A stretch of DNA of 64,000 nucleotides from Rhodobacter sp. SGA-6-6 (GCF_011043545.1 NZ_JAAKGP010000005.1:62001-126000); one strand, 5' to 3'. Counted from the first letter of the stretch, positions 1-8,650 are shown. Notes: a model not told the origin generated them from the sequence alone. Numbers and translations: made by a program.

Positions 1-244
1 GCCCGGCGCGGCCGAACTGGTGATCCGCCCCGAGGACATCCGCCTCGGCGCCGCCGTCGCCGGCGACGTGGTGCTGGCCGGGTCGGTTGCCGCCTCCACC
101 TATTCCGGCGACCGCGCGCTCTACTCCATCGCGCTGCCGGGCGGGCGGGTCATGCTGACCTACGGCAGCGCCCGCGACGGCGCGCTGGAACCCGGCGCGC
201 CGGTGCAGATCGCCTTCGATGCCCGCGACGGCATCCTGATTTGA
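1..244 (+). CDS. Polyamine-type ABC transporter ATP-binding protein, C-terminal fragment (TOBE domain)
   Basis: Only the last 80 codons are in the window, read from base 2; the 5' part is off the left edge. The visible residues include IRPEDIRLG and a short beta-rich tail, typical of the TOBE_2 domain that follows the ATPase domain in PotA/FbpC-like importers. The nucleotide-binding motifs are not visible, so the substrate cannot be read directly. Three co-directional genes follow with gaps of about 20 bp (cupin, amine-oxidase-like flavoprotein, permease), which suggests an amine or polyamine importer. The stop is TGA at 242-244. Confidence 0.75.
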   Translation, partial: PGAAELVIRPEDIRLGAAVAGDVVLAGSVAASTYSGDRALYSIALPGGRVMLTYGSARDGALEPGAPVQIAFDARDGILI

Positions 245-260
245 CGAAAGGATTCCTGGA

Positions 261-617
261 ATGAGCAAACTCAAATCCGCCCGCACCGCCGATCTCGACG
301 GGGGAGAGCCGGGCCTGCCCGACCCCGGCAAGCTTCTGGATGGCGCGCCCGAGTTCCGGTCCTGGTCGCTGATCGAGGGCCCCATCGCCGCCGGCGTCTG
401 GGCCGCGACGCCGGGCCATCACCGCGTCGTCCGCGACAGCGACCTGATCGAGAGCTTCTACATCGTCGAGGGCGAGGTCGACCTCTACGAGGACGGCGCC
501 GCCGCCCCCCGCCGCTTCGGCCCGGGCGATCTGGTGGTGCTGGAGCCGGGCTTCACCGGCAGCTGGAAGACCATCAGCCCGATGCGCAAGATCTATTTCA
601 CCACCACGCGGGCCTGA
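261..617 (+). CDS. Small cupin-domain protein (Cupin_3/DUF861 type)
   Basis: A 118-residue single-domain cupin. The central stretch ESFYIVEGEVDLYEDG followed by FGPGDLVVLEPGFTGSW is the conserved core of the Cupin_3 (DUF861) family, and the C-terminal KIYFTTTR is the usual end strand. Family members are small beta-barrel proteins, often beside amine or ureide catabolic enzymes; the reaction, if any, cannot be read from sequence. It starts 16 bp after the ABC ATPase and ends 24 bp before the PuuB-like oxidase, so it is probably in the same operon. The ATG follows a GAAAGGA ribosome-binding site. Confidence 0.8.
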   Translation: MSKLKSARTADLDGGEPGLPDPGKLLDGAPEFRSWSLIEGPIAAGVWAATPGHHRVVRDSDLIESFYIVEGEVDLYEDGAAAPRRFGPGDLVVLEPGFTGSWKTISPMRKIYFTTTRA

Positions 618-641
618 GCCCCGCACAGCCGGAGAGATGCC

Positions 642-1946
642 ATGAAGACCACGCCCTTCTGGTGGGAAGAAGCCGAGCCGCAGCACGGCGAGCGCAGCTT
701 CGACAGGACCGACTGCGCCGTGCTGATCGTCGGCTCGGGCTACAGCGGCCTTTCTGCCGCGATCACCCTGGCCGAGGCGGGCCAGACCGGCATCATGGTG
801 GTCGATTCCTTGCGCATCGGCGAGGGGGCGAGTTCCCGAAACGGCGGCCAGATCGGCAATGCGGCGAAGTTCACCGAAGCCCAGGCTGCCGCCCGCTTCG
901 GCGACAAGCGGGCGCGGGAAATCATGGACGACTATGCCCGCTCGATGCCCTTCATGCTGGCGCGGGGGGCGACGCTGAAGGACCCGTTCGACCTGAACCT
1001 CTGCGGCACCATCACCGGCGCGCACAGCCGCAAGGACATGGCCAGGCTGCGGCAGGGGCGCGACCGCCTGCCCCCGGACCAGCGGCAGAGCTACGAGATC
1101 ATCGACGAGATGCAGGTGCCGCGGGTGCTGAAGACCTCGATCTACCGCGGCGCCGTGGTGCGCCACGACCAGGGCAACATCCATCCGGCGAAATACGTCC
1201 GCGCGCTGGCCAACCGGGCGCGCGAACTGGGCGTGCGCATCTTCACCGGCTGGCGCTATCTCGGCGCCCGACGGGCCTCGCAGGGCCACATCGCGCAGCT
1301 GGGCGCGGTGCAGGGCGGCGAGGCGGCGGAGATCCGGGCCGACCGCATCCTGCTGGCGATGAACGGCTATGTCGGCCCCGAGGTGCCCTGGCTGCGCAAG
1401 CGCACCATCCCGGTGCAAAGCTACATGATCGCCACCGAGGAGATGCCCTTCGACCTGCTGGAAAGCCTGATCCCGGGCAACCGCGCGGTGGGCGACACCA
1501 AGCACATCCTCTACTACTTCCGCCGCTCGCCCGACGGGAAGCGCATCCTCTTCGGCGGCCGCGCCCGCTTCCGCACCTCGACCGAGGAGGAAGGCGCCGC
1601 CGGCCTGCGCCGCTTCATGGAGCACACCTTCCCGGAAACCCGCGGGGTGGGGCTGAGCCATGCCTGGCTGGGCAATGTCTGCTTCGCCTACGACTTCTGC
1701 TCGCACGGCGGCCGGATGGAGGACGGGGTCTACTACGTCTCCTGCTGCAACGGCGGCGGCATCTCGAACCAGACCCATCTGGGCCACCGCATCGCCGAAT
1801 ACATGCTGGGCAAGCCCGGCACCGACCGCGGCGTGATCGGCAGCCACTTCCCGAAGCTTTATTTCTACAACGGCAATCCCTGGTTCCTGCCGATGGTGGG
1901 AACCTGGTATCGCTTCCTCGACAGATCGGCGCGCTGGTTCGACTAG
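642..1946 (+). CDS. FAD-dependent amine oxidoreductase, PuuB (gamma-glutamylputrescine oxidase)-like
   Basis: 434 residues of the DAO family. The FAD-binding dinucleotide fold is at residues 27-47 (VLIVGSGYSGLSAA), followed by EGASSRNGGQIG, the motif around the flavin in PuuB/OrdL proteins. A second FAD-contact region near the C-terminus reads CNGGGISNQTHLG. PuuB-type enzymes oxidise the free amino group of gamma-glutamylputrescine or related amines to an aldehyde, with H2O2 or a quinone as acceptor product. The neighbours (polyamine-type ABC ATPase, cupin, exporter) fit amine catabolism, but no PuuA-like ligase is in the window, so the exact substrate is inferred. Length is normal for the family. 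Confidence 0.8.
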   Translation: MKTTPFWWEEAEPQHGERSFDRTDCAVLIVGSGYSGLSAAITLAEAGQTGIMVVDSLRIGEGASSRNGGQIGNAAKFTEAQAAARFGDKRAREIMDDYARSMPFMLARGATLKDPFDLNLCGTITGAHSRKDMARLRQGRDRLPPDQRQSYEIIDEMQVPRVLKTSIYRGAVVRHDQGNIHPAKYVRALANRARELGVRIFTGWRYLGARRASQGHIAQLGAVQGGEAAEIRADRILLAMNGYVGPEVPWLRKRTIPVQSYMIATEEMPFDLLESLIPGNRAVGDTKHILYYFRRSPDGKRILFGGRARFRTSTEEEGAAGLRRFMEHTFPETRGVGLSHAWLGNVCFAYDFCSHGGRMEDGVYYVSCCNGGGISNQTHLGHRIAEYMLGKPGTDRGVIGSHFPKLYFYNGNPWFLPMVGTWYRFLDRSARWFD

Positions 1947-1968
1947 CCCCGCGCCGCAGCAGGACATC

Positions 1969-2853
1969 ATGACGACGAGCCTTCGTGCCGCCGGCCGCGG
2001 CAACACCAACGGCGCGGGCATCGCGATCATGGTCCTGGCCATGGCGCTGGTGCCGATGATCGACGTGCAGGCCAAGCATCTGGTCGTCGCCGGCATTCCG
2101 GCGATGCAGGTGGTGTTCCTGCGGATGCTCTGCGGCAGCGCGCTGATGCTGCCGGTCATGCTGTCGGGCGGCCGCGGCGGGCTGCGCCCGCCCCAGGGCT
2201 GGATGCGCGCCCTGCCGCTGGGCATCTTCAGCATCCTGGCCGGGGTCTGCTTCTTCGGCGCGCTGGAATACCTGTCGATCGCCGACACCGTGGCGATCAG
2301 CTTCGTCCAGCCGCTGTTCGTCACCCTGTTCTCGCGGCTGTTCCTGAAGGAAACCGTGGGCGCCGCGCGCTGGATCGCGCTGCTGGTGGGGTTCGCCGCC
2401 ACGCTGTTGATCATCCGGCCCAGCCACGGCGGGCTGGACATCGGCAGCCTGCTCGCCTTCGCCTCGGGCGCGGCGATGGCCTGCTATGTGATCGTGGTCA
2501 AGCTGGGCACCAGCGGCGCGCGGCCGGTTCCGCCGCTGGTGCTGACCTTCCAGACCCATTTCACCTCGCTGGTCGTGGCGGCCCCGCTGATGCTGCTGGC
2601 CTGGACCCCGCTGAGCCCGGCGCAATGGGGCATGGCGCTGGGGATGACGCTGTTCGGCCTGGTCGGGCAGTATCTGATCATCAAGGCCTACGACTACGGC
2701 GAGGCCTCGCTGGTCGCGCCCTTCGCCTATGTCGAGATCATCACCTCCACCGCCGTCAGCTGGCTGTTCTTTTCCCAGGTGCCCGATGCCATTACCTTCC
2801 TCGGCGTCGCCATCCTGATCTGCAGCTCGCTTTACATCGCCTGGCGGCGCTAG
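1969..2853 (+). CDS. DMT-family transporter (two EamA domains)
   Basis: 294 residues with about ten hydrophobic segments arranged as two repeated EamA domains, the architecture of RhaT/YdcZ/PecM-like exporters in the inner membrane. Residues 20-40 (IAIMVLAMALVPMIDVQAKH) form the first helix, and the second repeat ends with FLGVAILICSSLYIAWRR. EamA proteins mostly export amino acids, metabolites or related small molecules; the substrate is unknown here. It begins 22 bp after the PuuB-like gene and is probably the last gene of the amine operon, since the next gene is convergent. Confidence 0.8.
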   Translation: MTTSLRAAGRGNTNGAGIAIMVLAMALVPMIDVQAKHLVVAGIPAMQVVFLRMLCGSALMLPVMLSGGRGGLRPPQGWMRALPLGIFSILAGVCFFGALEYLSIADTVAISFVQPLFVTLFSRLFLKETVGAARWIALLVGFAATLLIIRPSHGGLDIGSLLAFASGAAMACYVIVVKLGTSGARPVPPLVLTFQTHFTSLVVAAPLMLLAWTPLSPAQWGMALGMTLFGLVGQYLIIKAYDYGEASLVAPFAYVEIITSTAVSWLFFSQVPDAITFLGVAILICSSLYIAWRR

Positions 2854-2910
2854 CCGCCGCAGCAGGTGCGACTATGGCCCGGCATCCTGCCGCCCCGCCC
2901 CGCGGCGGTC

Positions 2911-4560
2911 TCACGGGCCTCCCGCCATGTCGCGCTTCAGGCGTTCCAGGTCCTCCGCCGTCCATCCGGGCGCATCGGTCAGGGCCGCCCAGGCGTCGAC
3001 GTAATGGGGAAAGGCGTAGCTGTGGCCGTGGCCGAGCGGCGGGGCAACCGCGGTCATCATGTCGACGCTCAGCTGCAGGAAGGTGACCACCGGCAGCCAG
3101 CGGAAGTCGGGCGAGACGTCGGGGCCGCGGGGAGGTTCCATCCAGGCCGGCCGGCGCCAGAGCGCGTGAGGATCGTAGAACACCACCGCATCGCTGGCAT
3201 ATTGCAGATAGACGATGCGGAAGCCGCCCCAGGGCGCCTCGGCCCGGTCCAGGGTATCGGCCTGGCCGGTGAACCGGATGGCGCTGCCGTCGCGATAGAC
3301 CGGCAGCCAGGCCGGAGAGCCGGGGTTGCGGCTGCGGGTGACCTCGCGCCAGGTCGGGCTGTCGAACGGCGGGCCGGCCCAGAGGGCGCCGTCGTAAGGC
3401 GCGCCGACCACCTGGAACAGGTCGTGGCTGAGGTCCGAGTTCAGCGCCCCGAGGCTGAGCCCGTGCAGGTAGAGGCGCGGCCGCCGGTCGGCGGGCAGGC
3501 TGCGCCAGTGCCCGTAGACGGCGGAGAAGACGGCGCGGGCGGTTTCCACCCCGTAGTCGGGATCGGCCAGCAGCGCGATCCAGCTGGCCAGGTAGGAATA
3601 CTGCACCGAGACCGTCGCCACGTCGCCCCGCAGCACGAATTCCAGCGCGCGCTGGCTTTCCGGGTCGATCCAGCCGGTGCCGGTGGGGGTGGCGATGACC
3701 AGCGTGCCGCGGTCGAAGCCGCCGATCCGGATCAACTCGGCCAAGGCCAGATCGGCGCGGGCCTGCGGGTCCGGCGCCGAGTTCAGGCCCACGTAGACCC
3801 GCAGCGGCTCCAGCGCCGACGCGCCGGTCGCCGCCTCGATCGCGGCGCGGTCGGGTCCGGCGGCGATCATCTCGCGGCCCGCCCGCCCCAGCCCCTCCCA
3901 GTCCAGCAGCGAGCCCGGCCCGCCGGATTTCAGCGGATCGGCGGGGCGAGGGCTGCTTTCCTCCAGCAGGGCGTCGTAGGCGGCATAGCTGGCATCCAGC
4001 ACCTTCATCGCCTCGTGCACGATCACGCCGTTGGCGATGTTCCACACGATCAGGGCGGTGGCGGCGATGCCCAGGACGGCGGCCTGCGGCCCCGGCAGCA
4101 CCCGCGCCAGCTGGCCGGCGAGGACCTGCGCCAGCAGCCGGACCCCGCGGGCCAGCCACAGGAGGATCAGGAACACGGCCAGCGACAGGGCCAGGATGCC
4201 GAGGGGGCGGAGGTCGTCGACCGGCGGCATGTCCATCAGCGCCCGCAGCCCGTTCTGCCATTCCGACGCCAGCGCCAGCGACCAGGCCGCGCCCAGCAGG
4301 CATAGGCCGCCGACTGCCGCCCATGTCCGCCGCATCCACCGGCCGCGCGGCGCCGGCAGTTGCAGCAGCCGCCAGAGCAGCCCGGCGGCAAGGCCGACTC
4401 CGTAGCCGGCCGCAAGGCTGATGCCGCTGAGCACCCCCTGCACTAGGGGCCCCCGGGGCACCAGGCTGGGGGTGAGCGAGGCGGCGAAGAACAGCGTGGC
4501 CAGCACCAGCCCCGGCAGCGTCGCCCGCGGCAACAGGCGCAGGGCGGCGCCGAGGATCAC
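2911..4560 (-). CDS. Membrane-anchored alpha/beta-hydrolase family protein (Abhydrolase_9 with N-terminal membrane domain)
   Basis: 549 residues. The N-terminal ~180 residues contain about four or five membrane segments (10-30, 43-65, 82-98, 118-140, 160-180), matching the Abhydrolase_9_N module. The C-terminal part is an alpha/beta hydrolase with nucleophile elbow GLSLG at residues 367-371 (Ser369). Proteins of this architecture are widespread in actinobacteria and proteobacteria, and their substrate is not established; a cytoplasmic or periplasmic esterase/lipase role is inferred. It is convergent with the DMT transporter and has no obvious operon partner: the outer-membrane protein upstream ends 58 bp before it. 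Confidence 0.75.
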   Translation of the reverse strand: MILGAALRLLPRATLPGLVLATLFFAASLTPSLVPRGPLVQGVLSGISLAAGYGVGLAAGLLWRLLQLPAPRGRWMRRTWAAVGGLCLLGAAWSLALASEWQNGLRALMDMPPVDDLRPLGILALSLAVFLILLWLARGVRLLAQVLAGQLARVLPGPQAAVLGIAATALIVWNIANGVIVHEAMKVLDASYAAYDALLEESSPRPADPLKSGGPGSLLDWEGLGRAGREMIAAGPDRAAIEAATGASALEPLRVYVGLNSAPDPQARADLALAELIRIGGFDRGTLVIATPTGTGWIDPESQRALEFVLRGDVATVSVQYSYLASWIALLADPDYGVETARAVFSAVYGHWRSLPADRRPRLYLHGLSLGALNSDLSHDLFQVVGAPYDGALWAGPPFDSPTWREVTRSRNPGSPAWLPVYRDGSAIRFTGQADTLDRAEAPWGGFRIVYLQYASDAVVFYDPHALWRRPAWMEPPRGPDVSPDFRWLPVVTFLQLSVDMMTAVAPPLGHGHSYAFPHYVDAWAALTDAPGWTAEDLERLKRDMAGGP

Positions 4561-4618
4561 CGGATGTCCCCCGCTTGCCGGACCGTGTTCCGCCCGAAGA
4601 CCGGCGAAGGGAAGGCCA

Positions 4619-5359
4619 TCAGAACCGCCAGGTCGCGCCGAAGATCGGTCCGCTCATGGTGGCGTCGATCCGGGTGCCGCCGTCGCGGTAATCGAGGCTG
4701 AGGGCGCGGTAGCCCGCCGAGAGGAAGACGTCGTCGCGGAGCTGGTAGTTCACCGTGGCCACGACCTGGCCGGTCCGCTCGGAGCCGACGCCGAAGCCGC
4801 CGATGTCGCCGTAAAGGATGGCGGACCATTGCGGCGCGATCTGGACATTCGCCCGCAGGGCGATGATCGGATCGGTGAAGGACAGCGTCGGCGAGGCCGA
4901 CAGGCCGGCCAGCGGCACATCCACCGAGCCCTTGATGCGCCAGTGCCGCGCCCCCGCCAGCAGGTCCAGCGCCAGGCCGTCCTCGGCGACCACCCGGTAG
5001 CCCGCCGCCAGCGTCAGCGAGGTCTGCTCCAGCTTGCCGGTGGCGGGTGCGCCGGGCGGCACCACCCCTTCCTTGGAGGAGGCCGAATAGCTGAGGTCGC
5101 CGAGCAGGACGAAGCGGTCGCGGCGGGCATAGCCCGACAGGAAGAAGGCCGCGTCCAGATCCTTAAGCACCTCCGAGAAGGAAGAGTCGAAGGATACCGT
5201 GGGCGCGCCCGTAAAGGGCGTGATGTCGCCGTCGATGCCGGTGGCCCAGACATAGGGCGTCAGCTGCCAGACCCAGTCGCCCGTGTCCTGCGCCGCGGCG
5301 GGCGAGGCGCCGGCCAGCGCGGCGAGACCGAGGACGAGGGCAGGGGATTTGATGTCCAT
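4619..5359 (-). CDS. Outer-membrane beta-barrel protein coupled to the amidohydrolase
   Basis: 246 residues. A cleavable signal peptide (LGLAALAGASPAAAQ, cleavage after about residue 23) is followed by alternating amphipathic strands and a C-terminal ATWRF, the terminal-phenylalanine signature read by the BAM machinery. This suggests a small beta-barrel rather than a soluble protein. The start was chosen because the ATG at 5359 overlaps the upstream amidohydrolase stop by one base (TGATG); longer open reading upstream is out-of-frame read-through of that enzyme. Tight coupling to a Tat-exported hydrolase suggests a pore or scaffold for its substrate or product; this is inference. Confidence 0.75.
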   Translation of the reverse strand: MDIKSPALVLGLAALAGASPAAAQDTGDWVWQLTPYVWATGIDGDITPFTGAPTVSFDSSFSEVLKDLDAAFFLSGYARRDRFVLLGDLSYSASSKEGVVPPGAPATGKLEQTSLTLAAGYRVVAEDGLALDLLAGARHWRIKGSVDVPLAGLSASPTLSFTDPIIALRANVQIAPQWSAILYGDIGGFGVGSERTGQVVATVNYQLRDDVFLSAGYRALSLDYRDGGTRIDATMSGPIFGATWRF

Positions 5360-6816
5360 CACAGGGTCTCCTTGAAGACGCGGCCGCCCTTCATGATCAG
5401 GCGCAGCGAGGTGTCGGGCGTGTCCAGCCAGGCCAGATCGGTCTCGGGGTCGCCGTCGATCACCAGAAGATCGGCCAGCGCGCCCTCGGCGATCACGCCC
5501 AGCCGGCCGGCATAGGGCGCGCGTTCGCCCGACAGCGCCAGCAGCGCCCCCGCGGCGCCGGTGGCCTTGTGCAGCGCCTCCAGCGGCGACATGAAGCGGG
5601 CGAACTTCGCCAACTGCCGGCCCTGGCTGGCGGTGCCGGCCGGGTTGAACAGGATGTCGGTGCCGAAGGCCACGGAGACGTTGTGCTTCTTCGCCAGTTC
5701 GAAGGCTCGCACCGTCCCGTCGGCGACCTGCATCTGCTTCGCCTGCTGGATCGGATCGGATTTCGGGTTGGAATCCTCGTCGGCGAGGAAGGGCTGAAGC
5801 GACCACCAGGCGCCGGCGTCGGCCATCATCCTCACGGCCTCCTCGTCGGCCAGTTGCCCGTGCTCGATGGACTTCACCCCGGCCCGGATCGCCCGCTGGA
5901 TGCCGCCCGGCGTATAGACATGGGCGCAGACATAGGTGCCCCAGTCCGCCGCCGCCTCGACCGCGGCGCGCATCTCGGCCTCGGTATACTGCACGGTGTC
6001 CAAGGGATCGTAGAGCGAGGACACCCCGCCGCCGGCCATGATCTTGATCTGGCTGGCGCCCTTCATCAGCTGCTCGCGCGTCGCCCGCAGCACCGCATCG
6101 GCGCCGTCGGCGACCAGCGCCACGCCCTGCCGTTCGATGTTGTTCGGCGGCGTGTCGGGGAAGCGCGGCAATTCGCTGAGCAGGCGGAAATCGCCGTGGC
6201 CCGCGGTCTGCGAGATCATCGCGCCGCTGGGGAAGATCCGCGGCCCGGTCACCGCGCCCTTGTCGATGGCCAGCTTCAGCCCGAAGGCCGGACCGCCCAG
6301 GTCGCGCACTGTGGTGAAGCCGCGCATCAGCGTGGCGCCGGCCTCGCGCCCGGCCATCAGATGGATGAAGCCGACATCCTGGGTCAGCGCGGCGATCTGG
6401 CTGACGGCCACCAGCGTCGCGTGCCAATGGGCGTCGATCAGGCCCGGAAGGACCGCGCGGCCGCCGCAGTCGATCCGCTGCGCGTCTTCCGGGCCCTGGC
6501 CCAGCGGGGGCAGGGCGGTGATGCGCTCGCCCTCGATCAGGATTTCCACCCCTTCGCGCATCGACAGCGTCTCGCCGTCGAAGAGGCGCAGGTTGGTCAG
6601 CAGGATCGGCCGGCCCGGCGTCTGCGCCCGCACCTCCTTCGGCGCAAGTCCGAAGCCCGCGAACATGCCGACAACGGCGGCCATGCCCCCCAGCATCTGC
6701 CGGCGCGAGATGTCGGCCTCCAGCCTGGCCATCGCCGCCCGGGTCCGGGGCGAGCCGCAGTGGCAGATGTCGAGGGAGGTCCTATCGTGCCCGATGGGCG
6801 TGCAGGCCAGACACAT
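5359..6816 (-). CDS. Tat-exported metal-dependent amidohydrolase
   Basis: 485 residues. Residues 37-45 (SRRQMLGGM) followed by a hydrophobic stretch and an AQ cleavage region form a twin-arginine signal, unusually preceded by about 36 residues containing CLAC and CHC motifs. The mature part is an amidohydrolase-superfamily TIM barrel with the metal motif HWH at residues 130-132 (GLIDAHWHAT) and further His ligands, similar to imidazolonepropionase-like or aryl-dipeptidase enzymes. The start at 6816 has AGGAGAG six bases upstream; a start at residue 29 is the alternative. Periplasmic cleavage of a cyclic or linear amide is inferred. It is divergent from another amide hydrolase. Confidence 0.8.
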   Translation of the reverse strand: MCLACTPIGHDRTSLDICHCGSPRTRAAMARLEADISRRQMLGGMAAVVGMFAGFGLAPKEVRAQTPGRPILLTNLRLFDGETLSMREGVEILIEGERITALPPLGQGPEDAQRIDCGGRAVLPGLIDAHWHATLVAVSQIAALTQDVGFIHLMAGREAGATLMRGFTTVRDLGGPAFGLKLAIDKGAVTGPRIFPSGAMISQTAGHGDFRLLSELPRFPDTPPNNIERQGVALVADGADAVLRATREQLMKGASQIKIMAGGGVSSLYDPLDTVQYTEAEMRAAVEAAADWGTYVCAHVYTPGGIQRAIRAGVKSIEHGQLADEEAVRMMADAGAWWSLQPFLADEDSNPKSDPIQQAKQMQVADGTVRAFELAKKHNVSVAFGTDILFNPAGTASQGRQLAKFARFMSPLEALHKATGAAGALLALSGERAPYAGRLGVIAEGALADLLVIDGDPETDLAWLDTPDTSLRLIMKGGRVFKETL

Positions 6817-6957
6817 GCAATGCTCTCCTGTCGCAGGGGTGGCGTTCAAAAAAACCTTTTCAAACAAAATACTTGTTAAACGATGTGTCAAGTGGGAGCG
6901 TAGGATGCGCGTTGCCATTCCAAATGGCGCACCGTCTTTCGCAGAAGGAGACAGCCG
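6817..6957. promoter_or_regulatory. AT-rich divergent promoter region between two amide hydrolases
   Basis: This 141-bp spacer separates the amidohydrolase (minus) from the Ntn-hydrolase (plus) and contains the only strongly AT-rich tract nearby (6848-6880). On the minus strand TTGACA at 6891-6886 is a perfect -35 hexamer; a -10 about 17 bp downstream (TTTGTT) is weak. On the plus strand AGAAGGAG at 6943-6950 is the ribosome-binding site for the gene starting at 6958. No clear operator was identified. Confidence 0.4.
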
Positions 6958-8013
6958 ATGTCGATATCCGGGAAACTGCTGGCATCCCTGACCCTCTCGG
7001 CCTGCCTGATCGCGGCGGATGCCCCGGCCTGCACACGGGTGACCTATCACGGTCCGGGCGAAACCTAGCTGACGGGGCGGACCTTCGATTTCAAGGACCC
7101 GATCGTCAGCAATCTGTGGGTCTTCCCGCGCGGCATGGTGCGGCACGGCGCGGCCGGGCCGCGGTCGCCGGAATGGACCGCGAAATACGGCAGCCTGATC
7201 GTCTCGGGCTACGAGATTTCCACCGTGGACGGCATGAACGAGGCCGGGCTGAACGCCAACCTCCTCTGGCTGGCCAATGCCGGCTATCCCGAAGATGACG
7301 GCGCGACGCCGCGCCTGTCGCTGGCGCTCTGGGCGCAGTTCTACCTGGACCAGTTCGCCACCGTGGCCGAGGCGGTCGAATATACCCGCGCCAACCCGAT
7401 GCAGGTGGTCAGCGGCGAGGTGCCGGGCCGGCCCGGAAGCCTGGCGCCGCTGCACCTGTCGCTGTCCGACGCGACGGGCGATAGCGCGATCTTCGAGTGG
7501 ATCGGCGGCGAGTTGCACATCCACCACGGCCGCGACTATCGGGTGATGACCAACGAGCCGTCCTATGACGAGCAGCTTGCGATCACCAGCTACTGGAGCA
7601 ATGTCGACTGGCGCACCTTCCTGCCCGGCACCAACCGCGCGACGGACCGCTTCGTCCGCGCCTCGACCTATATCGACGCCGTGGTGCAGAGCGACGACCC
7701 GCGCACCGCCGCCGCCGCGGTGTTCAGCGTGATCCGCAACGTCTCGGTCCCCTACGGCATCAGCCTGCCGGATGCGCCGAACCTGTCCACCACCCGCTGG
7801 CGCATCGTGGCGGACCAGAAGAACCGCCTGTTCTACGCCGAATCCGCGACCTCGCCGAACGTGTTCTGGGTGGACCTCGCCAAGCTGGACTTTTCCGAAG
7901 GCGCGCAGGTCCAACTGCTGGACCTCGGCGTCGACATGAACCGGGTGCTGGCGGGCGAAGTCTCCGGCCAGTTCGTTCCGGCCGAGCCCTTCACCTTCGA
8001 GGCCGCCGAGTAG
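6958..8013 (+). pseudogene. Linear-amide C-N hydrolase (choloylglycine hydrolase / penicillin V acylase family) interrupted by in-frame TAG
   Basis: The gene starts at ATG 6958 behind AGAAGGAG, encodes a signal peptide and then Cys25 in ACTRVTYHGPG, the N-terminal nucleophile of Ntn hydrolases exposed after signal cleavage. Codon 37 is TAG (7066-7068), after which the same frame continues with LTGRTFDF, NLWVFPRGM and the rest of the family fold to 8013. The full frame would encode about 350 residues, the family's usual length. Restart at ATG 7135 would lack the catalytic Cys. The lesion looks recent because the downstream frame is intact; a sequencing error or suppression remain possible. Family members cleave bile salts, penicillin V or acyl-homoserine lactones. 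Confidence 0.8.
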
Positions 8014-8022
8014 CGCGCGCCG

Positions 8023-8047
8023 GGAACAATGCGATTTCCCGGCGGTT
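8023..8047 (+). promoter_or_regulatory. Candidate EcfG-type promoter for the SRPBCC/alcohol dehydrogenase pair
   Basis: GGAAC at 8023-8027 is followed after 16 bp by GGTT at 8044-8047, close to the GGAAC-N16/17-CGTT consensus of the alphaproteobacterial general-stress sigma factor EcfG. Predicted transcription start is near 8055, leaving a leader of about 25 nt with a GGGGAGAAAGG ribosome-binding site before the ATG at 8078. It is one of four similarly placed motifs between 8.0 and 13.6 kb. Confidence 0.45.
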
Positions 8048-8077
8048 CGATGGGGCGAACGGCCGGGGAGAAAGGCA

Positions 8078-8650
8078 ATGCGGCAGCACGATCCGGCCCA
8101 TCCGCAGGCGATGGGACAGGGGGAAGCGGAACAGGACCATGACAGCGCGCCGGGCCGGACCGCCCGCACGCTGGATTTCGGCGGCTATCAGGTGGTCGGC
8201 AGGACCGTCACCATCGCCGCCGACCCGGCCCTGATCCATGATCATTTCCGCGATCCCGCGCGGCTCAACGCCATCCTCGGCAGTCACCTGCGGGTGGAGC
8301 CTGGCGCGGGCGACCATCTGGTCTGGGTGCTTGCCACCTCCTCGCGCGAGATCCGGGTCGAGACGGCGCCGGTGCATGACCGGCCCGGCGAGATGCGCGC
8401 CTGGCGCAGCGTCGAGGGCGCCGAGCTGGATGTCGAGATCAAGGTCCAGCTGCGCGAGGCCCCGGCCGGGCGCGGCACCGAGGTGGAGGCGCATGTGGCC
8501 TATCGGCCGAAATGGGGGCTGGCCGGCCATCTGGCGGCGCGGCTGCGCGGCATCGACCCCAAGGCGCAGGGGCGGCAGGCGCTGAAGCGGCTGAAGATGC
8601 TGCTGGAGACCGGCGAGATCGCCACCGCGCGCAACCGGAGGGCCGGCTGA
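8078..8650 (+). CDS. SRPBCC-family (START/polyketide-cyclase-like) protein
   Basis: 190 residues. After a polar N-terminal tail of about 35 residues, the segment from VGRTVTIAADPALIHDHFRD through WRSVEGAELDVEIKVQL matches the SRPBCC helix-grip fold, a hydrophobic-ligand-binding barrel common in membrane-stress and stress-response proteins. No catalytic residues can be assigned. The ATG follows GGGGAGAAAGG. Its stop codon overlaps the start of the zinc alcohol dehydrogenase by one base (TGATG), so the two are translationally coupled; this pair is often seen together in stress-related loci of alphaproteobacteria. A candidate stress promoter precedes it. Confidence 0.75.
   Translation: MRQHDPAHPQAMGQGEAEQDHDSAPGRTARTLDFGGYQVVGRTVTIAADPALIHDHFRDPARLNAILGSHLRVEPGAGDHLVWVLATSSREIRVETAPVHDRPGEMRAWRSVEGAELDVEIKVQLREAPAGRGTEVEAHVAYRPKWGLAGHLAARLRGIDPKAQGRQALKRLKMLLETGEIATARNRRAG

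Noticed and set aside
150-2441. A 763-codon minus-strand frame opposite the PuuB-like and DMT genes
   Set aside because: Both opposite-strand genes have strong family motifs; the long frame results from high GC content.
4587-4591. GGAAC on the minus strand as a fifth EcfG-type promoter, for the alpha/beta hydrolase
   Set aside because: No GTT occurs 16-17 bp downstream.
4619-6427. A 602-codon frame that appears to fuse an N-terminal domain to the outer-membrane protein
   Set aside because: Its first 356 codons are the amidohydrolase read in the wrong frame; the real protein starts at 5359 with a signal peptide.
7066-7068. TAG in the amide hydrolase as a pyrrolysine or recoding site
   Set aside because: No pyl genes or recoding structure are visible and the family has no special residue here; mutation or sequencing error is simpler.
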